From: UBA1426 sp050953365
Lineage (GTDB): Bacteria; Bacillota; Clostridia; Peptostreptococcales; Anaerovoracaceae
Direction of reading: 5' to 3'
Assembly (NCBI GenBank): GCA_050953365.1
Contig: JBMNMN010000011.1
Coordinates: forward strand, 33,984-97,983
Length of the DNA: 64,000 nucleotides
Positions 35,179-44,596 of the stretch are shown piece after piece (the stretch's first letter is position 1; each line of letters begins with the position of its first letter). A program made the position numbers and the translations under genes. Below the pieces are notes generated by a model, which saw only the letters and a program-made list of their open reading frames with translations, was not told where the DNA came from and searched no databases.

Positions 35179-35694
35179 ATGAAGAGGATAACTTTATCGT
35201 ATTCGATTGTTTTAGTATTAATTACTATATTGGTGTTTGCCTTTGCAGGCTGCAGCCAGGGTGGCGAAGGTCCGGAGGGTCCCATAGACAGCGACAGTCC
35301 TTTGCAGCTCGTTTGGGAAGATGCTCCCGAAAATACCGTGGCTATTTTAATCAACCAGCCCACAACCGAACAGAAAATTGATTTTGCAGCTTCGGAACGT
35401 TTAGTGTTGGAGCCTTCGGAGGAAGGTTTTTTGCTGATCCCTGCGGCGGAGGTTGAGGAGATAGTCATTTGGCAGCTGGAATTCGACGGGGCAGATTTTG
35501 CACGGACAGAAGCGGTTTATAGAAACTTCGATCCCGAAGATGATTACATTCTCGATTTGGTAGTAATGCGTCCGGAAGGCGGCCCGCATTATCAGCTTTC
35601 CTTCATCACAGAAAAAGGAGAGACCACATACTATATTGCCTATGACGGAAGAGACGGCAGTCCGAATATCGAATACATTAAAGCGGATCAATAG
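35179..35694 (+). CDS. Uncharacterised lipoprotein
   Basis: 171 residues. A signal peptide with lipobox FAGC places the lipidated Cys at residue 25, followed by a Gly/Glu-rich tether (SQGGEGPEGPIDSDS). The mature part is acidic, mostly predicted beta strand, and I recognise no domain. GGAGG precedes the ATG. It lies alone after the carbamoylase terminator. Confidence 0.8.
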   Translation: MKRITLSYSIVLVLITILVFAFAGCSQGGEGPEGPIDSDSPLQLVWEDAPENTVAILINQPTTEQKIDFAASERLVLEPSEEGFLLIPAAEVEEIVIWQLEFDGADFARTEAVYRNFDPEDDYILDLVVMRPEGGPHYQLSFITEKGETTYYIAYDGRDGSPNIEYIKADQ

Positions 35695-35832
35695 GGCCGA
35701 TGCTCCGGTCATCGCGCCCGCCTGTGCATGAAATAAGTGTCTTGCCATTTAATTCCGACAGTAATAGAATTGAAATAAGGATTTGGTTTTTGATGTGGAA
35801 AACATTGATTTAGGCGGATGTGAGGTATTTTC

Positions 35833-36573
35833 TTGTTTAAAATATATGTAGGTAAATTGATTTTCCGTCTGTGTGTTTTTTTCACGGTCCTATGGATCTA
35901 TTTTTATCGAGCCGATTTGATTGGCTACTTTCTTGCGCCGCAATTTGGTCGTTTCTCCCCGCTGCATGTTATTTGGGCTATGCTGATGGCAGGCATGATC
36001 CTGCAAATGTTCCCCCAGGATAGTAAAATCAATCGAATAACAATGGGCAGCAGAAAGCAGTTCTCCCGTACGTATTCCCCGCCAAGTGAGGGATATAACA
36101 AGGAGGCATTGTACGAGTATACTCTGAATAATAACATCAAGAGCTGGATCGTTCTGCTGGTCTGGATCGCTCTAAATGGTATCGTGGCATTGTTCTATCT
36201 GCTTGAGATAATCGGCGCAAAAGAATTGATTTTGCTGTCTATGTTCTTTTATGTGGCTGATCTCATTTGCGTGGTTTTGTGGTGTCCGTTTCAGTCTTTT
36301 ATCATGAAAAATCGTTGCTGTATAAACTGCAGAATTTTCAACTGGGGTCACTTTATGATGTACACCCCTCTGCTCTTTATAAAGAATTTCTTTACTTGGA
36401 GCCTGTTTTTCACATCGATCGTTCTGCTTATCCGTTGGGAGATTACATACGCCTATCACCCTTATCGTTTTTGGGAAGGCTCCAATATAAACCTGCGCTG
36501 TGAGAATTGTAATGAGAAAATATGCAGGATAAAGAAACCTCTCAATAACAATGGGCGAAGGATTGTGAATTGA
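35833..36573 (+). CDS. Uncharacterised membrane protein with CxxC motifs
   Basis: 246 residues from a TTG start preceded by GAGGT. About five to six membrane segments are predicted: residues 8-28, 43-60, 103-125, 128-155 and 185-205. Two paired-cysteine motifs are RCCINCRIFNWGH (cytoplasmic loop near 165) and LRCENCNEKIC near the C terminus, suggesting metal binding or redox function. The family is unknown to me. It lies just upstream of the flavodiiron fusion gene but with its own spacing, so an operon link is uncertain. Confidence 0.78.
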   Translation: MFKIYVGKLIFRLCVFFTVLWIYFYRADLIGYFLAPQFGRFSPLHVIWAMLMAGMILQMFPQDSKINRITMGSRKQFSRTYSPPSEGYNKEALYEYTLNNNIKSWIVLLVWIALNGIVALFYLLEIIGAKELILLSMFFYVADLICVVLWCPFQSFIMKNRCCINCRIFNWGHFMMYTPLLFIKNFFTWSLFFTSIVLLIRWEITYAYHPYRFWEGSNINLRCENCNEKICRIKKPLNNNGRRIVN

Positions 36574-36702
36574 TTGTTAATATAAAAAAGAGAATGGGTA
36601 TATAGATTGATATTCGTATGGTTCTGTATAATAATTGATATTAATAATATGGTTCCGTCGTCAAGTAAAGGTTAGTAACAGAAAAGGAGATAAGGTGATA
36701 AC

Positions 36703-39255
36703 ATGAAAGCGGTAGAAATCAGAAAAGACTGGTATTGGGTCGGCAATTTGGATCCGGATCTTAGGGTCTTCGACGTGATAATGGAGACGGAGTTTGGTAC
36801 TTCATACAATGCCTATATCTTGAAAGGATCTGAGAAGACCGTCCTCTTTGAGGCCTCTAAGCTGAAATTCTATGACGAATTTGTGGACAAGGTCGAATCC
36901 ATCGTACCGATCAAGGAAATCGACTATTTGGTTGTGAGCCACACGGAGCCCGACCATACCGGTGTCATAGAGAAGCTGTTGGATATTCATCCCGGATTGA
37001 AAATCGTAGGTTCTCCCACCGCCATCGGCTTTATGAAGGAAATCTGCAACCGGGATTTCACGGAAATAGCGGTAAAGGACGGTGACGAAATCAGCCTTGG
37101 CAACAAAACGCTGCGATTTATACACGCCCCCAACCTTCACTGGCCGGATACCATGTTCACCTACGTTCCCGAGGATAAGACCTTAGTTACCTGCGACGCA
37201 TTCGGCGCACATTTTTCCTTTGACGGAATTACTAACGATAAGCTGGCAGATGCAGGACAGGAAGAAAATTATCACAAAGCGATGCGCTACTACTTTGACA
37301 TGATCATGGGACCTTTTAAATCCTTCCTGCTCCAGGGTATTGCCAAGATCGAGGATTTAGAAATAGAAACCATTTGTCTGGGCCACGGACCGGTTCTTGT
37401 GAAAGATCCGTGGAAAAATGTTGAGACCTATAAAAAATGGGCGCTGGAGTCCAATCCCAACACGAAGAAAACCGTGATAATCCCCTATGTTTCAGCCTAT
37501 GGCTATACGGGTGAGATAGGGAAGAAGATAGAAGAGGGTATACGCGCCGCAGGGGATATCGATGTGAGGATCTATGACATGGTAGAGGCGGACAGAAAAA
37601 AAGTTCTGGACGAACTGTTCTGGGCTGACGGTATTCTCTTTGGAACGCCTACCATTGTGGGCGATGCGCTGAAACCCATTTGGGATCTGACCACTTCCAT
37701 GCATGCCAGAACCCATAGCGGAAAAATTGCTTCCGCTTTCGGATCCTACGGATGGAGCGGCGAAGGCGTGCCCAATATCATTCAGAGACTCTCCCAGCTT
37801 CGCATGAAGGTCTACGAAAATGGCTTAAGAATAAAGTTCAAACCGAACGACGCGCAGCTGCAGGAAGCCTATGAGTTCGGTTACAATTTTGGAATGTCCG
37901 TTTTGGCGGGCAAAATCGTGGATCCGGTGAAGCCTGCTGACGATAAGCGGAAATGGAAATGCGTAGTCTGCGGCGAGGTGGTTGAAGGGCCGAAGCCTCC
38001 GGCTGCTTGTCCTGTGTGCGGGGTGGGGCCGGAGCAGTTTGTCGAACTCAAAACTTCCGATACGGCCTTTAAGTCGTCAAAGGAAGAAAAGATTATCATA
38101 GTCGGAAACGGCGCTGCCGGAACCGCCGCTTGCGTAGAGATTCACAAGAGGAATCCGGCGGCGGATATCGAGATAATATCGTCGGAAGATGTGCTCGGAT
38201 ACAATAGGCCCATGCTGACGAAAGGGATCCTCTCAAAAATGGATTCACCGCATTTCTATATAAAACCGGAAAGCTGGTACAAAGAAAACAATATTAAAGT
38301 CACATTGGGCACGACGGTAACGGATATAAACACCGAAGAAAAAACCCTTACTCTATCCAACGGAGAGACCCGCACTTACGATAAATTGATACTTGCCACC
38401 GGAGCAAGGTCAAACGTGCCGCCGATGAAAGGCGCGGATAAGGAAGGCTCCTTTGCTATCCGTTCTCTGAAGGATATCGAACGATTGAAAGAGTATCTTC
38501 CCAATGCAAAAGAGGTGGTAGTCATCGGAGGAGGCGTTCTTGGTCTGGAAGCGGCTTGGGAAATCCGCAAAGCGGGTAAGGAAGTCACGGTTATACAGAA
38601 TGCCGATTATCTTATGAATAGGCAACTGGATGTGAAGGGATCCGAGCTTTTGCGCAGTTATGCGGAAAAGGCCGGCATTGCCGTAAACGCGGGCATCGGG
38701 TGTTCCGAACTCGTTGTTGAAGACGAAAAGGTTGCAGGCGTCATGCTGAAAGACGGATCTGTGCTGCCGGCTCAAATGGTTATTTTCTCAACGGGCATCA
38801 AACCCAACATAGACATCGCGCAGAAATCCGGTGTGGAAGTGGACCGCTTTATCCTGGTCAATGAGCGGATGGAAACAAACGTAAAGGATGTCTATGCCTG
38901 CGGCGATTGCGCATCCTTTGAGGGGAAGAGTTTTGGGCTCTGGAACCAGGCCGTCGATATGGGTAAGGTGGCGGGAGCCAACGCGGCAGGTGACGACGCA
39001 GTTTACAAGACCATTACCCCTGCCACGGCATTTAACGGAATGGGTACATTTCTGTTTGCGGTAGGAGACCCTGGTTCAAACCCCGAAAAGAAATATAAGA
39101 GCGTTGAGATTTATGACGAGGCCAAGGGAACCTATGAGAAACTGTACTTTATAAACAACCGGTTCACGGGCGGCATTTTAATAGGTGACGTATCGAAGTC
39201 CGCTCGCCTTCTGAGCGCATATAAGAACCAGGAAACCATGGATAAACTATTATAA
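36703..39255 (+). CDS. Flavodiiron protein fused to rubredoxin and NADH:rubredoxin oxidoreductase
   Basis: 850 residues combining a whole O2/NO-reducing chain. The metallo-beta-lactamase-like diiron domain comes first (HTEPDHTGV gives H-x-E-x-D-H). A flavodoxin domain follows (roughly 255-395), then a rubredoxin (KCVVCGEVVEG, ACPVCGVGPEQF; about 420-455), then an FAD/NAD(P)H oxidoreductase (IIVGNGAAGTAACVEI, VVIGGGVLGLEAAWEI, YACGDCASFEG). This matches the class F flavodiiron proteins of some Clostridia and protists. AAAGGAG precedes the ATG. With hcp and dfx in this window the organism shows a full anaerobic stress kit. No frameshift is seen. Confidence 0.93.
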   Translation: MKAVEIRKDWYWVGNLDPDLRVFDVIMETEFGTSYNAYILKGSEKTVLFEASKLKFYDEFVDKVESIVPIKEIDYLVVSHTEPDHTGVIEKLLDIHPGLKIVGSPTAIGFMKEICNRDFTEIAVKDGDEISLGNKTLRFIHAPNLHWPDTMFTYVPEDKTLVTCDAFGAHFSFDGITNDKLADAGQEENYHKAMRYYFDMIMGPFKSFLLQGIAKIEDLEIETICLGHGPVLVKDPWKNVETYKKWALESNPNTKKTVIIPYVSAYGYTGEIGKKIEEGIRAAGDIDVRIYDMVEADRKKVLDELFWADGILFGTPTIVGDALKPIWDLTTSMHARTHSGKIASAFGSYGWSGEGVPNIIQRLSQLRMKVYENGLRIKFKPNDAQLQEAYEFGYNFGMSVLAGKIVDPVKPADDKRKWKCVVCGEVVEGPKPPAACPVCGVGPEQFVELKTSDTAFKSSKEEKIIIVGNGAAGTAACVEIHKRNPAADIEIISSEDVLGYNRPMLTKGILSKMDSPHFYIKPESWYKENNIKVTLGTTVTDINTEEKTLTLSNGETRTYDKLILATGARSNVPPMKGADKEGSFAIRSLKDIERLKEYLPNAKEVVVIGGGVLGLEAAWEIRKAGKEVTVIQNADYLMNRQLDVKGSELLRSYAEKAGIAVNAGIGCSELVVEDEKVAGVMLKDGSVLPAQMVIFSTGIKPNIDIAQKSGVEVDRFILVNERMETNVKDVYACGDCASFEGKSFGLWNQAVDMGKVAGANAAGDDAVYKTITPATAFNGMGTFLFAVGDPGSNPEKKYKSVEIYDEAKGTYEKLYFINNRFTGGILIGDVSKSARLLSAYKNQETMDKLL

Positions 39256-39288
39256 TACGAGATTCTGTGAAGACGGGGAGGAGTGCAG

Positions 39289-40185
39289 GTGCTTTACGAC
39301 TATGCCGGAATACGAAAGGCTTTGAAAAGCGCTAAGCCGCCCATCGTAAGCGTGGCGGTTGCTCAGGATCGGGAAGTTATACGAACTATTATGGCCGCCT
39401 ATGAAGAAGGTCTTGCAAGGGCAGTCTTGGTGGGAGAAAGCGAGCGTATTGAAGAGATATTGGGGGAGGAAGGAATTTCTTCCCCCATTCCGATTGTCCA
39501 TGAATCCGATGAAGAGGCGGCATGCAGAAAAGCGGTGCAGCTTATAAAATCCGGAGAAGCGGATTTGCTGATGAAAGGTCTTGTAAACAGCAGTATTTTT
39601 CTGCGGGCAGTCTTGAAAGAAGAAAAGGCAGGCGGCAGACAGGCCTTTCTCAGCCACTTGGCAGCTTTTCAAATACCGGGCTATGACAGGCTGTTGTTTT
39701 TTTCTGACGGAGGGATGAACATCGCTCCCGATGTTAAGGAAAAGCAACAGATCATTCTCAATGCGGTGGCGGCCTTGCATCGGCTTGGCATTGCTCTGCC
39801 TAAAGTGGCTGTATTAACGGCAAATGAAAAAGTCGATGAAAAGATGCCGGCAACCGTAGATGCGGCAAACCTGGCGGCAATTTGGGCGAAAGGGGAAATT
39901 CCCGGGTGTATCATAGAAGGTCCCATAACTATGGATGTGGCTTTGAGCAAGGATGCGGCCGTTCACAAAGGCATTGATAGTAAGATTGCCGGCGAAACGG
40001 ATCTTTTTATCGTGCCGGACATTGAAGCTGGGAATTTGGTGGGAAAGACCCTGATCTACTGCGCCGGCGCCAAAATGGCAGGCGTGATTCTCGGTGCGGA
40101 TTATCCCATTGTGATGACATCCCGTGCGGAAAACTCCGAAGGGAAATTGAATTCCATTGCCCTGGCAGCGGCGATTGCGAGGTGA
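39289..40185 (+). CDS. ptb: Phosphate butyryltransferase
   Basis: 298 residues. Converts butyryl-CoA and phosphate to butyryl phosphate and CoA. Family marks are seen: RAVLVGESERI, LMKGLVNSSIFLRAVL, LSHLAAFQIPGYDRLLFFSDGGMNI, and CAGAKMAGVILGADYPIVMTSRA. A GTG at 39289 is preferred because GGGGAGG is 7 bases upstream; a GTG at 39283 is also in frame. It lies 6 bases before buk and 33 after the flavodiiron gene, so a ptb-buk operon is clear. Confidence 0.92.
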   Translation: MLYDYAGIRKALKSAKPPIVSVAVAQDREVIRTIMAAYEEGLARAVLVGESERIEEILGEEGISSPIPIVHESDEEAACRKAVQLIKSGEADLLMKGLVNSSIFLRAVLKEEKAGGRQAFLSHLAAFQIPGYDRLLFFSDGGMNIAPDVKEKQQIILNAVAALHRLGIALPKVAVLTANEKVDEKMPATVDAANLAAIWAKGEIPGCIIEGPITMDVALSKDAAVHKGIDSKIAGETDLFIVPDIEAGNLVGKTLIYCAGAKMAGVILGADYPIVMTSRAENSEGKLNSIALAAAIAR

Positions 40186-40191
40186 GAAAGT

Positions 40192-41259
40192 ATGGCATTT
40201 ATGATTTTGTCCATCAATCCCGGATCCACCAGTACAAAGGTGGCTCTTTATGAGGATGAAAATGAACTGTATTGCACAAATATCGAGCATAACACCGAGG
40301 AGCTGAAGGGTTACGGGAGAATCACGGAACAGCTGGATTTTCGTTCGAATGCGGTCCGGAAGGAGATAGCAAGGCAGAATACGAATCTGTCGGAACTTTC
40401 TGCGGTAGTGGGACGCGGAGGGATGTTTCCCCCTATATGTTCGGGAGGATATTTGGTCAATGAAAATATGAAACGCATGATTTACGGGGATAAAGTGGTG
40501 GATCATGCGTCGAATTTGGGAGCGCTTATTGCGGCTTCAATTGCTGAGCCATTAGGTATTCCCGCGTATATTTATGATGCGGTCTCGGCGGATGAATTTC
40601 ATGATCTGGCAAGAGTGACCGGCTTTCCGGAGTATTTTCGCAGGAATTTTTGCCATGTACTCAACTCCAAGGCCATGGGCAGAAAGTATGCGAAGGAGAG
40701 AGGCGGAGATTACAGCGATTATAATTTGATTGTTGCCCACCTTGGCGGAGGGATATCCATCAGCGCCCACCAGAAGGGTCGGATTATCGATTCCATCAGC
40801 GATGACGGAGGTCCTTTTTCTCCCGAGCGTTCCGGCAGCGTTCCTCTGAACTTTATTGTGGAACTCTGCTATTCCGGCAAATATACAAAAGGCGAGGTAC
40901 TTAGAAAAATCAGGGGAGGGGGAGGACTCAAGGCTCACTTGGGAACTGCCGATTGTCGTCAAGTGGAGGAGATGATCGCAGCCGGTGATGAACGTGCAAA
41001 GCTGGTATACGAAGCTATGGGTTACCAGATTGCAAAGGGGATCGGAAACATATGTCCCGTATTTGACGGGCCCATTGATGCCATCATACTGACGGGCGGA
41101 GTGGCATTTTCGAAGATGATTACCGATATGGTGGTAAAGAGGGTATCCTTCATCGCTCCCGTTGTAGTCTACCCGGGCGAAAATGAAATGGAATCCTTGA
41201 CGCTGGGAGCTTTACGAATTCTAAGAGGGGAAGAGGCCGCAAGAGAATATACCGACTGA
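40192..41259 (+). CDS. buk: Butyrate kinase
   Basis: 355 residues. Completes butyrate formation with ATP generation. Motifs of the acetokinase family include ILSINPGSTSTKVALYEDE in part, VAHLGGGISISAHQKGRI and AIILTGGVAFSKMI. GAGGTG lies close before the ATG, and spacing to ptb is 6 bases. Branched-chain acyl phosphates are possible substrates too. Repeats follow the stop rather than an obvious terminator. Confidence 0.92.
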   Translation: MAFMILSINPGSTSTKVALYEDENELYCTNIEHNTEELKGYGRITEQLDFRSNAVRKEIARQNTNLSELSAVVGRGGMFPPICSGGYLVNENMKRMIYGDKVVDHASNLGALIAASIAEPLGIPAYIYDAVSADEFHDLARVTGFPEYFRRNFCHVLNSKAMGRKYAKERGGDYSDYNLIVAHLGGGISISAHQKGRIIDSISDDGGPFSPERSGSVPLNFIVELCYSGKYTKGEVLRKIRGGGGLKAHLGTADCRQVEEMIAAGDERAKLVYEAMGYQIAKGIGNICPVFDGPIDAIILTGGVAFSKMITDMVVKRVSFIAPVVVYPGENEMESLTLGALRILRGEEAAREYTD

Positions 41260-41347
41260 ATGAATATCAGCATTCATTGTTTCTCCTTTTCATCTTAAAT
41301 AGCAGGTCGATCCATATGTAGGCTTATTTTATGTGGATATTTGTATA

Positions 41348-41592
41348 CTTGAACCTATTTTCATTATTTCTAGCGGGATTCAGGGCTAAAAAGGCCGGCA
41401 TATAGGTCTAATGCTGCGCCATCGGAAGCGATGTGAGGCTATAATTCCCGGTTTTATAGGTCTATCTCGCATAGTTATTTGCTTGCTTGAACCTACTTCC
41501 ATTATTTCCAGCGAGATTCAGATCCTGAAAAGTCAGTATATAGGCTTACAATTAAGGTATTAGATGCGGTGTGAGCCTACTACAATTATTTG
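41348..41592. repeat. Degenerate intergenic repeats after buk
   Basis: CTTGAACCTATTTTCATTAT at 41348 recurs as CTTGAACCTACTTCCATTAT at 41486 (offset 138), and the pattern TGAGCCTACTACAATTATTT at 41572 is a third, weaker copy. Each is followed by AGCG-GATTCAG, then a tract ending in ATATAGG. No gene is supported between 41260 and 41592. Confidence 0.7.
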
Positions 41593-41988
41593 TTATAAGT
41601 ACCTGCGTGTCATCCTTTTTTTTAATCTCTTTGTGATCCAATAGATGGGTGCGGACAACAGGAACCAGAGCAGTGTATAGGCCAGGCAGATTTGCCCCAT
41701 GAAGTGGAGGGGGTAATGGGAGTAATCCCACACGTTCCAGCCCAGTACCAGATTGAAAATAAGGCCGAACAGGAATTCAATGCCCGTGATAACTGCAGCG
41801 CCTATGAGACAGCATTTCAAAAGGGAAAGGGATCTGTTTTTGTTAAACACATGGTACAGCACTGAAAAGCATAGTCCGCCGGCAATGAACATGGTCCAAT
41901 GTGTGAACCCTCGAAACAGGATTTCAAGCATGCTGTAGGCTGTTGCTCCCAATAAAAAGACAATCGTGTATTCAAAAATGCGTCGCAT
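41593..41988 (-). CDS. Small membrane protein of the putative ABC-transporter type IV (CmpB-like) family
   Basis: 131 residues from the ATG at 41988, which has GGAGGAG six bases upstream. Four membrane segments are predicted. GIEFLFGLIFNLVLGWNVWD, then YSHYPLHFMGQICLAYTLLW, resemble the conserved core of PF06541-type proteins. Despite the family name, no ATPase is adjacent and the transport function is unproven. It is convergent with buk and divergent from the tRNA-Gly gene. Confidence 0.75.
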   Translation of the reverse strand: MRRIFEYTIVFLLGATAYSMLEILFRGFTHWTMFIAGGLCFSVLYHVFNKNRSLSLLKCCLIGAAVITGIEFLFGLIFNLVLGWNVWDYSHYPLHFMGQICLAYTLLWFLLSAPIYWITKRLKKRMTRRYL

Positions 41989-42131
41989 ACGCCGCTCCTC
42001 CATCGGTTGATCATCGCAGTGGTACGAGTAGTTTTTGTGGAGGAGACGGAAATTAACAGCTGAAATTTTTTCCGAAATTATATTGAAATACTGCCGCAAC
42101 TGCGGTATTATGAATCTCGAGTCATGAACCT

Positions 42132-42205
42132 GCGGGTGTAGTTCAATGGCAGAACGTGGCCTTCCCAAGGCTAAGGCGGGAGTTCGATTCTCCTCACCCG
42201 CTCCA
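42132..42205 (+). tRNA. tRNA-Gly (anticodon CCC)
   Basis: Full cloverleaf: acceptor GCGGGTG / CACCCGC, D-stem GTTC / GAAC, anticodon stem with loop TTCCCAA (anticodon CCC), T-loop TTCGATT in a 5-bp stem, discriminator T and encoded CCA (42203-42205). Confidence 0.95.
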
Positions 42206-42468
42206 AATTATTGCAAGTCTAAAGGCTTGCTTTTTTAGTGGGTGAAGGCTATTCGCCATTTAGGCAAGATGATTTTACTAAACCTTGCTACTCTCTAAAA
42301 ATCTGCATCCTAATGTAAAAAAATGACTTTCTCAAAGACCCATCGAAATTTCTATATTTCAGAACTCATTTTATTGATGCTAAAAAATTATTTTTATTAT
42401 ATTGTTATCTTATAGATTGTTATTAGATAGATTGTTATTAGATTGTTATCTTGCAGGAGAAATTGACA

Positions 42469-43293
42469 ATGAAAAAGAAAAAACTGACAGGAATAGCAGC
42501 GACAGCTTTACTCGCTCTTACGCTGATAAGCATAAACTTCAATGATAGCGATGATAGGAGTATTCAGACAGCAGGTTCAGTTGCGGAGACGCCGCCGGCT
42601 ATAAATTTGGATCAGCAATCTGAAAATGCGTATCTTGTGGTCAAGGTAGTTGACGGTGATACCATCATAGTCGATATAGACGGCGCTGAGGAACGTGTCC
42701 GACTCATCGGAGTGGATACTCCTGAATCGGCGCATCCGGATGCGGACAGGAATGTTCCTTACGGAGCAATTGCTTCGGATTTTACAAAAGAGCAGCTTCA
42801 AGGCAAAAGGGTGACTCTAGAGTATGACGTACAGGAGCGGGATCGGTACGGACGGATTCTCGCCTATGTCTATCTTGATGGAAAGATGTTTAATAAGACA
42901 TTGTTGGAAGAAGGCCATGCAAAGGTGGCCACTTATCCGCCCAATGTAAAATATGTGGATGATTTCACTGCCATACAGGAGCAGGCAATAGAGAACAAGA
43001 AAGGCGTATGGTCATATGAAGCGTTCGACGGTAATAAAGGTACCCAATCAAATACAGTAGAAGGTTCCCAAGCTACCGAATCAAATATAGTAGAAGGTTC
43101 CCAAGCTACTGATATGGGAAATAAAATGGACCGGACCGAGGCTGCGTATGTGGGCAACTCCAACTCTATGAAATTTCATAGATCAAACTGCGATTATGCC
43201 CGGCAGATCTCAGAGCGTAACATCGTTTTCTTCGAAACCCGAGCCGATGCCATTGATGGGGAATACCAACCGTGCAAGGCCTGTAATCCGTGA
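42469..43293 (+). CDS. Secreted thermonuclease-family nuclease
   Basis: 274 residues from the ATG at 42469; GCAGGAG lies upstream, and an in-frame TTG at 42451 overlaps it. Residues 5-25 form a signal or anchor. The SNase domain spans about 55-185: KVVDGDTIIVDI, VRLIGVDTPES (Arg and Glu of the active site) and ERDRYGRILAYV (second Arg). A low-complexity stretch repeats VEGSQAT twice. The last 45 residues carry KFHRSNCDYARQI and CKACNP, a Cys/His motif like those attached to clostridial extracellular nucleases and perhaps wall- or DNA-binding. Confidence 0.88.
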   Translation: MKKKKLTGIAATALLALTLISINFNDSDDRSIQTAGSVAETPPAINLDQQSENAYLVVKVVDGDTIIVDIDGAEERVRLIGVDTPESAHPDADRNVPYGAIASDFTKEQLQGKRVTLEYDVQERDRYGRILAYVYLDGKMFNKTLLEEGHAKVATYPPNVKYVDDFTAIQEQAIENKKGVWSYEAFDGNKGTQSNTVEGSQATESNIVEGSQATDMGNKMDRTEAAYVGNSNSMKFHRSNCDYARQISERNIVFFETRADAIDGEYQPCKACNP

Positions 43294-43430
43294 TACAGTC
43301 GCGATAGCCCTTTTCGGAGTCCGTCTCAGGAAAGTTCCTATTTTTGATATAGTAGCCTGTACAACTATTTTTAATTCAAGATCAAACGTCATCACACGTC
43401 AAACGGGTGATAGTAACAAGTTCCAGACAA

Positions 43431-43462
43431 TAAAAACGTTCACCCTATTTCTAAGGTGAACG
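43431..43462 (-). terminator. Terminator on the minus strand
   Basis: CGTTCACC (43437-43444) and GGTGAACG (43455-43462) form an 8-bp stem. On the minus strand it is followed by TTTTTA. It lies 16 bases beyond the stop of the small minus-strand gene at 43478-43606. Confidence 0.75.
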
Positions 43463-43477
43463 TGTAAAGTGACCGCA

Positions 43478-43606
43478 TTAGTTGAAAGATCCGTTACGCC
43501 TTACGCAGATGCAAAAAAAGTTTCTGCCTCTCACTGTAAAGCAGTCTCTATCTCTATCTCTGTCGAAGATGCCGCCAACGAAGTCGTCGTGATTTCTGCA
43601 ACACAT
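43478..43606 (-). CDS. Predicted 42-residue Cys-rich small protein
   Basis: The reading begins MCCRNHDDFVGG, has the charged repeat DRDRDRD, and ends FFCICVRRNGSFN, with five cysteines. GGGAGG lies eight bases before the ATG and an intrinsic terminator follows on the same strand, both good signs of a real gene. A CATATCTTA resembling a sporulation -10 element lies about 90 bases upstream. I do not recognise the family. The interval 43294-43874 otherwise holds no gene that I can support. Confidence 0.45.
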   Translation of the reverse strand: MCCRNHDDFVGGIFDRDRDRDCFTVRGRNFFCICVRRNGSFN

Positions 43607-43874
43607 ATGCCAAACCTCCCTTCGCGCTAACCGACAAATCGCCGATTAGATTATAGTAGATTTCTACTATGTGTTTTGCGACGGCGGCCCGGAGTATTAA
43701 GATATGACTACTGATTATTCTATTCGCTTTTAACAAAAATGTGCGATTAATAATGTGCAACCCGGTCGTACCCTATACTGCCTCTCATTTTCCCTCCGTT
43801 CTTTCCAATTCAGAATATTCTTGCTATAATATAATAGCCGTTATCGTCGAGAGTAGAAAGGATGCGGGTGTTTT

Positions 43875-44537
43875 ATGTCAAATTTATATGAAGAGATGAT
43901 GAACTCCGTGCTTGAAGGAGAGGAGGATGAAGCGGTAGCGCTTGCTCAAAGAGCGGTTGAAGAAGAACTGGACCTGGAAAAAGTCATGTATGAAGGCTTT
44001 CTGAAGGGAATTCAGGAGGCAGGGCGGCTCTATGAGTCGGGAGAGTATTATCTGCCTGAACTGGTGTGTTCTGCCGACGCTTTGAAAGCGGCTTTGGCCG
44101 TGCTCGACAACAAGCTGAAAAGCAATCCTGAGATTACATCCGGCGAGGGAAAAGTAGTCCTTGCCACCGTTCAAGGCGACGTACACGACATCGGGAAAAC
44201 CATCGTCGGCTCCATGTTGACCGCTGCAGGCTTTGAACTCTATGACCTGGGGGCGGATGTGCCCAACGAGGAGGTAATAAAAGCGGTCAAAGAACTGGAG
44301 CCGGATATATTGGGACTGTCGGCGCTTCTGACGACCACTATGGAGGAACAGCGAAATATTATTGAAATGCTGTCCGCTGAAAAACTGAGGGATCGCGTTA
44401 AAGTTATTGTGGGAGGCGCTCCTGTTAATCAGAGTTGGGCAGACAAAATCGGCGCCGACGGGTATTCGGAAAACGCACTAACTGCAGTCAAGCTTGCCAA
44501 AGGGCTGGTTGCGAAAAATTCGGCGGGTACGCAATAA
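43875..44537 (+). CDS. Methyltransferase cognate corrinoid protein (second)
   Basis: 220 residues, the same architecture as the protein at 19171: helical cap (EGFLKGIQEAGRLYESGEYY, LPELVCSADALKAAL), then the B12 domain with GDVHDIGK, LSALLTTTMEEQ and VGGAPVNQSWADKIGADGY. AAAGGATG is upstream of the ATG. The MttB-family gene follows 59 bases downstream, and together they form the corrinoid and substrate-methyltransferase pair of a quaternary-amine-type demethylation system. No UroD-like partner is adjacent; the one at 18084 could serve (inference). Confidence 0.93.
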   Translation: MSNLYEEMMNSVLEGEEDEAVALAQRAVEEELDLEKVMYEGFLKGIQEAGRLYESGEYYLPELVCSADALKAALAVLDNKLKSNPEITSGEGKVVLATVQGDVHDIGKTIVGSMLTAAGFELYDLGADVPNEEVIKAVKELEPDILGLSALLTTTMEEQRNIIEMLSAEKLRDRVKVIVGGAPVNQSWADKIGADGYSENALTAVKLAKGLVAKNSAGTQ

Positions 44538-44596
44538 GGCTTAATGGGGCTGAAGATCCGTTAGATCATGGAGTAGCAGTTAGGGAGGAAGATACA

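Noticed and set aside
41260..41347. Possible terminator of the ptb-buk operon
   Set aside because: No stem followed by a T tract could be found close to the buk stop.
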